Below, piece after piece: positions 25,724 to 33,230 of a DNA stretch of 64,000 nucleotides. The first letter of the stretch is position 1. Every line of letters begins with the position of its first letter. Origin of the DNA: Chthonomonadaceae bacterium (GTDB lineage Bacteria; Armatimonadota; Fimbriimonadia; Fimbriimonadales; Fimbriimonadaceae); assembly GCA_015709495.1 (NCBI GenBank), contig CP054189.1, positions 806,001-870,000 of the forward strand, read 5' to 3'. Position numbers and translations under genes: made by a program. Under the pieces are notes generated by a model that was not told the origin of the DNA, made no database searches, and worked only from the letters and a program-made list of their open reading frames with translations.

Positions 25724-25750
25724 CCTCCACGAGCAGATTGCTCGTGGAGG
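25724..25750 (-). promoter_or_regulatory. 12-bp hairpin sequestering the DUF932 ribosome-binding site
   Basis: CCTCCACGAGCA pairs perfectly with TGCTCGTGGAGG around a 3-nt loop. The 3' arm on the minus strand ends in GGAGG, 10 nt before the GTG start. The fold would hide the Shine-Dalgarno sequence, so initiation would need a helper protein, RNA or temperature change. It could instead act as a terminator for the gene upstream. Confidence 0.6.
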
Positions 25751-25772
25751 GGGCTTGTCTCTCATTACAAAG

Positions 25773-25783
25773 TCCGGGGCCGG
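25773..25783 (-). promoter_or_regulatory. CCGGCCCCGGA upstream motif, copy 2
   Basis: Same 11-mer on the minus strand, 59 bp before the DUF932 start and 2 bp after the stop of the preceding gene. Confidence 0.5.
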
Positions 25784-25785
25784 TT

Positions 25786-26331
25786 CTAGAGTGAGCACAC
25801 AGGAGCCTCAGATAGCTCAAGACACGTCCTTAGGAACGTTATGAGGGCCTGCTTGCGACCGACGAACCACTCGACATCACTAGCAGAGAAAGTTTCTTTC
25901 ACGATTGCCAGCGGGCTCCCACCTGCCACGTGAGTCATCACCTCAAGCGTCACCTGCTGCTCGTATGTTGGGCTCGTCTGGCAAGTTAGGCGCCGATTTT
26001 GAACCTCGAAAAGCAGTCGTTGCACATCGCCTAGCGGTAGATGGTCGTCCGTGGTCAATCGCGGAGCAACGTCTCTCCACCATGACAAACCTCGCTTGGA
26101 CGAGTAGTCGCAGATTTGAGGCAACAAGCAATAGTCGTTATAGGGGTCGCGAAAGTAAGCGGTCGGTGGATGCATCTCATCGTAGATTCGCTCAACCTCC
26201 GATTGTGCCTCCTCGCGAGCTTTGGTAGATTTGGCCGCATCACGGCGCTTGACGGCAGCCTCAAACTGGGGTTGAAGTCGCGCTTGCAGCACGTTGTACG
26301 TGGATTCCAAAAATACATCCGCACCCATCAT
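25786..26331 (-). CDS. Hypothetical protein of element C
   Basis: 181 residues starting MMGADVFLEST with an excellent ribosome-binding site (GGAGGAG 6 nt upstream). A charged, helical N-terminal half (about 17-55, AAVKRRDAAKSTKAREEAQSEVERIYDE) is followed by a region rich in aromatic residues (YFRDPYNDYCLLPQICDYSS). No family recognised. It is part of the leftward accessory set with DUF932. Confidence 0.6.
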   Translation of the reverse strand: MMGADVFLESTYNVLQARLQPQFEAAVKRRDAAKSTKAREEAQSEVERIYDEMHPPTAYFRDPYNDYCLLPQICDYSSKRGLSWWRDVAPRLTTDDHLPLGDVQRLLFEVQNRRLTCQTSPTYEQQVTLEVMTHVAGGSPLAIVKETFSASDVEWFVGRKQALITFLRTCLELSEAPVCSL

Positions 26332-26382
26332 GTTTCTCCTCCGGCACCTTGCCGATGGTGGTTGTGATGAGCAGCTCGGATT

Positions 26383-26393
26383 TCCGGGGCCGG
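26383..26393 (-). promoter_or_regulatory. CCGGCCCCGGA upstream motif, copy 3
   Basis: Same 11-mer on the minus strand, 51 bp before the ATG at 26331. Confidence 0.5.
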
Positions 26394-26427
26394 GCGACTG
26401 TTGATTCTTGATGGACAGGTGGTAAGG

Positions 26428-26453
26428 AGTCAGCGACCGTTGAGTCGCTGACT
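26428..26453 (-). terminator. 10-bp hairpin after hypothetical gene 26466-27092
   Basis: AGTCAGCGAC pairs perfectly with GTCGCTGACT around CGTTGA, 12 bp beyond the stop of the gene to the right. It lacks a U-run. Together with 24540-24564 and 25724-25750 it means every gene junction of this leftward set carries a strong dyad. Confidence 0.5.
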
Positions 26454-26465
26454 ACACGGTTCTTT

Positions 26466-27092
26466 CTAGAACTGAAGCCCCCACTTCGTTCGCATCACCT
26501 CGACTGCGATGGGTTCGCCCGCTTTTGCACGCTCAATCCCTTCGACAAAGATAGCGGTGAACTCAGGGTCACACCAAGGTTCGCCGCCAGCCAGCAGGTT
26601 CTCGAATTTCAGCCATTCATGGAGCCAGTGCATCGCTTCCCCCAGTCTGCGCCACTCTCGATTATCGGGCGATTCGGGCTCAAAGGTCTGCTCGCGGGGC
26701 CAGACTTCCGCGTTCAGACGCCCGAACAACTCGAAGAGCTTCCTAAGCTCCTCTACCGAGGGCCTTCGAACGAGTTCAATGCCGATGGCACTCCAAGCGT
26801 CAAGCAGGGCGAGGCCATTACTCCAGCCGAGTCGGTAAGCCCAGTGCATGGCACCAATGAAAGCGCTGTTGATGTTGCACCACTGGGGGTGGAGAGCAAT
26901 TTCATTGGGCACGGCAGGTGGGATGAGTTCGCACAGTCGGTCGTAGGCATGCTGTTGTCTAGACAGCATTACGAGGGCGACGGCGTCAGCTTGACACACG
27001 TTAGGTGAAGTCGCACTTTCGCTTTGCTCGCGGTCGTCGTTGTTCTCTTTGGGAACCGATGTCGGTTCATTGATTCTCTGGATGTTTTCCAT
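26466..27092 (-). CDS. Hypothetical protein of element C
   Basis: 208 residues from the ATG at 27092 (MENIQRINEPTSVPKENN); a TTG 24 bp further upstream is the alternative. The N-terminal 35 residues are polar and probably disordered. The rest is Trp-rich and helical (GAMHWAYRLGWSNGLALLDAWSA, EWRRLGEAMHWLHEWLKFENLL). No family recognised. Divergent from the HTH-like gene at 27150, with a short shared promoter region. Confidence 0.6.
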   Translation of the reverse strand: MENIQRINEPTSVPKENNDDREQSESATSPNVCQADAVALVMLSRQQHAYDRLCELIPPAVPNEIALHPQWCNINSAFIGAMHWAYRLGWSNGLALLDAWSAIGIELVRRPSVEELRKLFELFGRLNAEVWPREQTFEPESPDNREWRRLGEAMHWLHEWLKFENLLAGGEPWCDPEFTAIFVEGIERAKAGEPIAVEVMRTKWGLQF

Positions 27093-27149
27093 GCTCAGAT
27101 TGTCGCACCGGACCAACCACTAAGAAGTAGCAAGTAGTATCATGATGTT

Positions 27150-27701
27150 GTGAGACGTCAGCAATCGCGATTACCCGTTGACCTTGAAAGGGTTCTCATA
27201 ACTCCGTTCCGCGAGGGTGGGCAACAAACGGGCGAAAATGTTGTCTGGGTTGAGAAGCCTTCCGCCGACGCGATTCGAGACAGAGTTCGAAATCACCTAA
27301 AGGGTAAGGACGCAGACAGGTTCGCGCGGAAACTCGCTGAAAACCTTTCCGATGAGATTGGTGCCGAGGTTCATCCAGCTTCGCTCCTCCTCTTTCTCGA
27401 ACTCAGCCTGGATGAGTTGCTTCGATTCGTGTCAAAGCACAGCGCCGACCCGCGCTGGCCCGCAGCACTTGCCGCGTTGAGCACCAAGCGCCGTCGTGGG
27501 ATTGTTCGGTCACTTCAGCCGGACCCACGCGCCACCAGAAACCAAGAGTTCTTCACATATCAAGAGATTGCCCAAATCTGGGGATACAGCGTTCCGCACG
27601 TCAAGCGAGTCATGATTGGCCGACAAGGTCCTGGCACAAAGGGGCGAACTCGGACCTTCAGTCGAGTCGATGTTGAAGCAGCTTTTGGACTTCCGGTTTG
27701 A
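27150..27701 (+). CDS. Putative DNA-binding regulator
   Basis: 183 residues from a GTG at 27150. The C-terminal part, TYQEIAQIWGYSVPHVKRVMIG, looks like a helix-turn-helix of the MerR/excisionase type, followed by a basic GRQGPGTKGRTRTFSRVDVEAAFGLP that resembles the end of such domains. The N-terminal 110 residues are helical and not assigned. Position between divergent accessory genes of an integrative element suits a regulator or directionality factor. The family is uncertain. Confidence 0.55.
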   Translation: MRRQQSRLPVDLERVLITPFREGGQQTGENVVWVEKPSADAIRDRVRNHLKGKDADRFARKLAENLSDEIGAEVHPASLLLFLELSLDELLRFVSKHSADPRWPAALAALSTKRRRGIVRSLQPDPRATRNQEFFTYQEIAQIWGYSVPHVKRVMIGRQGPGTKGRTRTFSRVDVEAAFGLPV

Positions 27702-28116
27702 CCGATGCGGATTGAAACGTGCTGAGCAGATTCGCCATCGTTCGGTGGACGGCAGCCCAAACCCTCCCCTGAGCCCGTTCGATTCGAAAATCTCGATTAT
27801 TGGCATGATAAATAGGTGGTGCAAGTTGCGCCACCAAACATGCCTTCTGCCTGGGAGCTGGCCGCGAGTGTGAGAACCGCGGCCTCCCCTTGCATCCCAC
27901 TGGGGCTAGCTAGTGTCGGGCGTCGTCTCCACTTCTGCCGAACTGCTTCGCCATTTTCAACTCTCAGGTGCGATAAGCATAGGTGGGGACAAGAGCAGTT
28001 CCCAAGAATCACTCAATGGCAGTCGCGAGCCAACCCTCCTCGACATCCGAACCGGACCCCAATTCGAGGCAGTCCAGCAACGCGACTGCTGTGACTGACC
28101 TCGATTTGGAGCCGAA
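27702..28116. other. Non-coding gap with a 10-bp dyad upstream of the primase gene
   Basis: A 415-bp stretch with short overlapping frames and no convincing gene. It contains GGTGGTGCAA and TTGCGCCACC as a close inverted repeat at 27815-27835. Lying before a primase gene, it could hold an origin or an operator; there is no set of iterons that would prove an origin. Confidence 0.4.
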
Positions 28117-29928
28117 ATGATAAATGAACTAGATGTCGCGCTAAACGCAACGACGAACACGCTTCCCTTGGCCGCATATCTTGACCCTGAAGGGTGGGAG
28201 GGCCTAACGAGGCTCAATCAACCAAACATTCAATCGTTTGAACATCGTTGCCCGCGAACCGTTGAGACCGCGAGGGGCCTCCACAGGTCGGTCGCACCGG
28301 GCTACACCTATGGTTTCGAGTGCGCTCCAGGAGTTTGGCAGACTCATATCACAGGCGCCCCTGCGTGGACACACAAGTGGCATGGACGTGAACGCGTGGG
28401 CATCCTGACTGGCATTTTCCGGCCGCTACTGACGACATGCGTGGTCAAGTCTCTTTGCTGGCACCACCAGTCAGTAGCCGTCAGCACCAGAGACTATGCC
28501 CAACATCGAACTTGGCTCACAGAGGAACCGGATGCTGTGATGCCAGACGTCGCGCCGTGCGTTAAACATGTCCGTTTCGACCTCGATTTACGTGATGGCT
28601 GGTCAGGCTTTGCGGCCGCGCATGTTTCCGCGAGAGTGAAAGCCGTGGGAGACGCCGTCGGGTTGCAGGCCCATTCCTATTCAAGCGGTCGCCGTGGAAT
28701 CCACGCCGTTTTCGTCTTTCCGGGTCCTGTTACCAACAACGTCGCACATGGAATTGCGTCACTGCTTCGCGAATGCCTCGTGCATGAGGTCTCGACGCTT
28801 GCCAAGGTAGACGCTGACTCAACGTCGTCATTGCTTCGACTTCCAGGTGGAAACCACGCTGCGACAATGCAGCTTGCGCTCTTCATAGATGCCGAGGGTA
28901 GGTGCTTTTTCGATGCAGAACGTCAAGCCACGCTCATCGAGCGAGGGTTGATTTGGATGCCTGAAGAGGATGGCCCATTTTGCAGCCGAGACGAGTTTGA
29001 CCAGCTTGCAGGTCAAGTTGAGTTTGCTTTCAGTGTCGCACCGAGCACACCGGGTTCGGCTAATCGTCCTCATGCCAGCGAAGTTCTCGCCGCAACCGGA
29101 ACGACCAGTCATCCACTTCTCGATGTTGCCAGAGCAACCCTTGAGGCTAGTTCGAAGAGCGGACATTCTGTAGTTCGTCAAGCCATCAGTGGCTCCGAAC
29201 CTGAGGAATCAGATGCCATCGAGAATGCCAGGAAGACACTTGCTGAGCCTCCGCAACCTGGCGAGACATATAGGTGGATGACCACATTGGGAGGAGCAAG
29301 GGCATGCTGGTTACTTCATGGAGAGGCCGGAATAGAGGTTCTCCTGGATATCCTGCGGCAAGTTCCGGCCAAAGATAGCAACACTCTAAGACAACGTGAG
29401 CGCACGGCCCGCGCGTTTTGGAGAAACCACAGTTTCATTCCTCCAAGACCAAGAAAGCGTGAACTGCATCCTGTCGACATCCTAGTCGTACAGGAAATTG
29501 TTTCGTTAGCAATGGCTTCGACGAGAACCTACAACCATCGAAAGGGTGTATGTCAAGGCAAACTAGATTTGCGATTGTTGCAGAGCCTTGTCAAGGTAGC
29601 CCACGTCTTGCTTTACTCCTTGCGAGTATCAGGCGGACAAGAAGTGAAGCTCAGTTCTAGGAATGGTTCCACCATCTCAGAGAAGCTGTTCCCTGAGGAC
29701 GGTGTTCCCAGAGCAACGTTCGAACGAGTTCGACGCCTACTCGAAGATTTGTCCAGGAATAGATATGAGCGAACCATGCCATATCAAGTGAACTCAGAAT
29801 TGGTCTCGGAAGGTGTAGAACCTCTGGTTCCTGTATTCGAACTTCAACCAGGAACGACAACGAGATACAAGCCATCGGAATGGCTGATTGAGACGATGAA
29901 GCGGATAGAGAACAATCTTCCTTATTAA
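28117..29928 (+). CDS. Archaeo-eukaryotic primase-like protein of an integrative element
   Basis: 603 residues with a good ribosome-binding site (GGAG 5 nt before ATG). The AEP motifs can be read: VRFDLDL with the acidic pair Asp155/Asp157, SGRRGIHAVF (190-199, the S-G-x-x-x-x-H motif II) and LLRLPGGNH near 254. The C-terminal half, about 330-600, holds helical regions and probable winged-helix segments (RATFERVRRLLEDLSRNRYE) but no Walker motif, so it is a primase without a fused helicase. AEP primases of mobile elements prime their own replication. Exact subfamily is unknown. Confidence 0.65.
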   Translation: MINELDVALNATTNTLPLAAYLDPEGWEGLTRLNQPNIQSFEHRCPRTVETARGLHRSVAPGYTYGFECAPGVWQTHITGAPAWTHKWHGRERVGILTGIFRPLLTTCVVKSLCWHHQSVAVSTRDYAQHRTWLTEEPDAVMPDVAPCVKHVRFDLDLRDGWSGFAAAHVSARVKAVGDAVGLQAHSYSSGRRGIHAVFVFPGPVTNNVAHGIASLLRECLVHEVSTLAKVDADSTSSLLRLPGGNHAATMQLALFIDAEGRCFFDAERQATLIERGLIWMPEEDGPFCSRDEFDQLAGQVEFAFSVAPSTPGSANRPHASEVLAATGTTSHPLLDVARATLEASSKSGHSVVRQAISGSEPEESDAIENARKTLAEPPQPGETYRWMTTLGGARACWLLHGEAGIEVLLDILRQVPAKDSNTLRQRERTARAFWRNHSFIPPRPRKRELHPVDILVVQEIVSLAMASTRTYNHRKGVCQGKLDLRLLQSLVKVAHVLLYSLRVSGGQEVKLSSRNGSTISEKLFPEDGVPRATFERVRRLLEDLSRNRYERTMPYQVNSELVSEGVEPLVPVFELQPGTTTRYKPSEWLIETMKRIENNLPY

Positions 29929-30031
29929 TCTAATGGTGGCTCAAAAGTAAACGCGGTGCCCTGCTCCTATTGCCGGTGAACTCAGACCACCACGATGCTA
30001 GGACTCCGCTTCGAGCGGGAAATCGAGACCT

Positions 30032-30060
30032 TTGCCCTCTAAAATCTGCAAGAATATGAG
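30032..30060 (+). promoter_or_regulatory. Possible promoter of the eight-gene defence operon
   Basis: TTGCCC (30032-30037) and TATGAG (30055-30060) at 17-bp spacing, 35 bp upstream of the first ATG. Both boxes deviate from consensus. A start near 30067 would place the transcript right at the leader hairpins. Confidence 0.35.
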
Positions 30061-30062
30061 TC

Positions 30063-30092
30063 CGGGAGGACGCTCCCGCCAACTGACGGGAG
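30063..30092 (+). promoter_or_regulatory. Mutually exclusive leader hairpins over the ribosome-binding site
   Basis: CTCCCG (30073-30078) can pair with CGGGAG on either side: upstream at 30063-30068 (4-nt loop) or downstream at 30087-30092 (8-nt loop). The downstream copy contains GGGAG, the Shine-Dalgarno sequence 3 nt before the ATG at 30096. One pairing exposes the site and the other hides it, so the leader could switch translation of the operon. Confidence 0.45.
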
Positions 30093-30095
30093 ACC

Positions 30096-33000
30096 ATGGC
30101 CGAAACACCAGGAACTGAGGCGCAGGCCAAGCTGCGCACTTTCATTGACAACCGCGAGGGCAATCAGATGCTCAACGCGGTTCGTCTGCTGATGACCGAC
30201 GCACGGGCTCTGGACATCGCGACCGGCTTCTTCGAGATTGGCTCGTTCTTGGACTTGGACGGGCATTGGCAAAACGTCCCACACATCCGCCTCCTCATGG
30301 GTGATGAAGTCACCCGCAAGACCAAGGTCGAGCTTGTTGAAGCACTCCGCGCGCGCGACAGGAACGGCATCGAACGCGTAAAGACCGTTGATGACTGGTC
30401 TGCGCTCCGGGGCCTACTGGCTTTCAAGGCCGCGCTTGTGGAGGGACGCATTCAAGCGAAGGTCTACACCAAGGCAAAGTTCCACGCCAAAGCTCTCCAT
30501 TTCAAGACCAACGGGTTCGTGAACCACGGGCTCATCGGCTCGTCCAACTTCACCCATCCTGGCTTGACCCAGAACCTTGAACTCAACCTACTCACCCACG
30601 ACCACTCCCAATTAGAGAAGCTCCAGGCTTGGTACGACGAGGTCTGGGGCGAGGCCGAAGACATCACGGACGACCTGCTCCGCATCTTGGAGCCACACGT
30701 CCGGGCGTATTCGCCGTTCGAGGTTTATCTCAAAGGGCTGCATGATTACTTCGCCGGTCGAGAAAAATCGCAGGATGCCTGGGAAGCCGAGGAATCGGTC
30801 ATTTACCGCATGCTGAGCCAGTATCAGCGCGATGGATACCACCGGGCACTCCAAATCGCCGAGGAGAGCGGTGGGGCGCTTGTTTGCGACGGCGTGGGTC
30901 TCGGCAAGACCTTCATTGGACTGATGGTGCTGGAACGCTGCCTGCGCGACAACAAGCGGGTCTTGCTCATCGTGCCCAAGTCAGCCGAAAAGAGCGTCTG
31001 GCTCAAGAACATCAATGAGTATCTGAAGCCGAAGTATCCACGGCTTCTTCGTGAGCTCCTCGACATCAAGCGACACACCGACTTTGGCCGCGAGGGCACC
31101 ATCAACGAGGATGACCTTGCGTATTTCGCCGAGTACAAGGACGTCATCCTCATCGACGAGGCGCACCACTTCCGCAATCCGAACTCGAACCGGGGCCAAC
31201 TCCTCAAGACCTTGTCCAAGAACAAGGAGTTCTTCTTCCTCACGGCCACACCCATCAACAACAGCCTCGACGACCTCTACCATCTCATCAACTACTTCGC
31301 GCAAGACCGGCGCGACCACTTTGCGCGAATCGGCATCCAAGACCTGCGTCGGTACTTCCTCGACGCTGAGCGTCGCATCGAGGAGGAACTCGGCCAGGCT
31401 CAACTTGGTGGCCTCTTCGATGGCAACGAATTTGATGACTTTCTGCGCACCGACGCCTTGCTCAAGACCGTGCTCATCCAGCGCAGTCGCAAATACGTCA
31501 AAGAGTCCGAAGCCCTTACTGAGAACGCTCCGGTCTTCCCCGTGCGCCAGCTGCCGCGCGTGGTGGGCTACAGCCTTCGCAGCGTCTACGAGTCGCTGTA
31601 CGCGGAGCTGAAAGAAGCTTTCGACAAGGACAACCCATTTCTCACCCTGGCGGTCTACAACACCAGCGCCTACGACTTGTCGCCGGACAAGCGACAGGTT
31701 CAGCAACAAAAGCAAGTCATCGGGCTCATCCGCACCCTGCTCCTGAAGCGACTGGAGAGTTCCTTCAAGGCCTTTGAGGCCAGCGTCGAAGACTTACTGG
31801 TCAAGATGGTGCTCTTCGTCAAGAAGTGGGAGCCGGAACGGTACGAAGCATGGGACACCAGCAACCGCCGATGGTGGTCGATTGTCCAGAAACACGTCGA
31901 AGAGCGGCTTGAAAAGGAGGGCTTCGAAGAAGACGACGAACTGCCCGACCTGCCGATGTATCAGCTCGACCCAAAGGACCACGACATGCCGAGGTTGCTT
32001 CAAGATGTCGAGGAGGACATGCGGTTACTGACCGACTTTCTCAGCAAAATCTATCGCAGGTTCTACATTCACGGCAAGGAGGGAGTCGAAGAGGACCCAA
32101 CCAAGGACGACAAGCTTCAGCAACTCCTGAAGACGCTGAAGGAGGAGCCCCTCCTGAACGGCCGCAAGGTGCTCATCTTCACCGAGTTCAAAGACACCGC
32201 TCGCTACATCGCGCGACAACTGCGGGATGCCGGCCTGAAGAACCTGGAGCAAATCGACAGTGGTCGCAACGTCGACAATCGCGAGGACGTCATCAAGCGG
32301 TTCGCGCCCCACTACAACTGCCGATTCGACAAGGACAACCTATTCGACAGCGAGTTCGAGCGGGCGAAGAAGAATCCTATTGAAATCCTCATCAGCACCG
32401 ACGTGCTCTCGGAGGGTCTCAACCTCCAAGATGCCTCGCTGATGATGAACTACGACCTGCACTGGAACCCGGTCAGGTTGATGCAGCGCATCGGCCGTGT
32501 CGACCGGCGACTCAATGCCGACATCGAGAAGGTTCTCCAGCGTCCCGCCGACCTCGATGGAAAGGTCTATTTCTGGAACTTCTTGCCCCCCGACGAGTTG
32601 GAAGACCTCCTGCGACTCAAGAAGCGGGTCAGCGGCAAAATCGTCCGAATCAACAAGACGTTGGGCATCGAGGGCGCACTGCTCTCGCCGGATGACCCGG
32701 ACATGAGTCTCAAGGAGTTCAACGAGAAATACGAAGGGCAAGACAACGTCGAGGAGCTGATGCATCTTGAGCAGCAGCGTCTATCCCTAGCGCATCCCGA
32801 GCTTTGGGAGTCCGTGCAGACCGCCCCCGACCGACTTTTCTCGGGCAAACGCGCTGGTGATGGGTTTGAACCCATGGTCGACCGGGATGGTGTGGTCAAG
32901 GAAAACCTCAAACCCCACAACGTCAAGGGTCTCTTCCTGGCCTACCGGATGCCGAGCATCCAAGAGGGCGTTCAAGGGCCGGTGAAGTGGTACTTCGTCG

Positions 33001-33230
33001 ATGCCCAAGACGGGCGCATCCACGAGGGCGACACCGACAGCGCACTCCAATACGCTTGGGCGGCCATCCGATGCGTCAGTGGCACCGACCGCGTGACCCA
33101 GGCTTCGCCGGATTCGCTCACCGCCGCGCGAAAGAAGGTGGAGGCCCACATCAAGAACGGGTATCTCAAAGCCGTGCAGGCGCCCATGGGCGCTAATCCG
33201 GTTCTGCTGGAGTGGATGGAGGTTGCATGA
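30096..33230 (+). CDS. PLD-domain SNF2-family helicase, first gene of the defence operon
   Basis: 1044 residues. An N-terminal phospholipase-D-like domain (about 1-200) has the half-site KFHAKALHFKTNG with His130 and Lys132, followed by LIGSSNFT. A SNF2/superfamily 2 helicase follows: Walker A GVGLGKT (266-272), DEAH (354-357), LTATPINN, and the C-terminal motifs ISTDVLSEGLNLQDA and QRIGRVDRR. Such PLD-helicase fusions accompany DNA methyltransferases in restriction-like systems, where the helicase translocates along unmodified DNA. The stop overlaps the methyltransferase start (ATGA). It is close in type to helicases of ISP-like and DISARM-like systems, but no DrmA/DrmB partner is present. 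Confidence 0.85.
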   Translation: MAETPGTEAQAKLRTFIDNREGNQMLNAVRLLMTDARALDIATGFFEIGSFLDLDGHWQNVPHIRLLMGDEVTRKTKVELVEALRARDRNGIERVKTVDDWSALRGLLAFKAALVEGRIQAKVYTKAKFHAKALHFKTNGFVNHGLIGSSNFTHPGLTQNLELNLLTHDHSQLEKLQAWYDEVWGEAEDITDDLLRILEPHVRAYSPFEVYLKGLHDYFAGREKSQDAWEAEESVIYRMLSQYQRDGYHRALQIAEESGGALVCDGVGLGKTFIGLMVLERCLRDNKRVLLIVPKSAEKSVWLKNINEYLKPKYPRLLRELLDIKRHTDFGREGTINEDDLAYFAEYKDVILIDEAHHFRNPNSNRGQLLKTLSKNKEFFFLTATPINNSLDDLYHLINYFAQDRRDHFARIGIQDLRRYFLDAERRIEEELGQAQLGGLFDGNEFDDFLRTDALLKTVLIQRSRKYVKESEALTENAPVFPVRQLPRVVGYSLRSVYESLYAELKEAFDKDNPFLTLAVYNTSAYDLSPDKRQVQQQKQVIGLIRTLLLKRLESSFKAFEASVEDLLVKMVLFVKKWEPERYEAWDTSNRRWWSIVQKHVEERLEKEGFEEDDELPDLPMYQLDPKDHDMPRLLQDVEEDMRLLTDFLSKIYRRFYIHGKEGVEEDPTKDDKLQQLLKTLKEEPLLNGRKVLIFTEFKDTARYIARQLRDAGLKNLEQIDSGRNVDNREDVIKRFAPHYNCRFDKDNLFDSEFERAKKNPIEILISTDVLSEGLNLQDASLMMNYDLHWNPVRLMQRIGRVDRRLNADIEKVLQRPADLDGKVYFWNFLPPDELEDLLRLKKRVSGKIVRINKTLGIEGALLSPDDPDMSLKEFNEKYEGQDNVEELMHLEQQRLSLAHPELWESVQTAPDRLFSGKRAGDGFEPMVDRDGVVKENLKPHNVKGLFLAYRMPSIQEGVQGPVKWYFVDAQDGRIHEGDTDSALQYAWAAIRCVSGTDRVTQASPDSLTAARKKVEAHIKNGYLKAVQAPMGANPVLLEWMEVA

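Noticed and set aside
27702-28116. A small gene in the gap before the primase
   Set aside because: The overlapping short frames have no ribosome-binding site or recognisable protein pattern.
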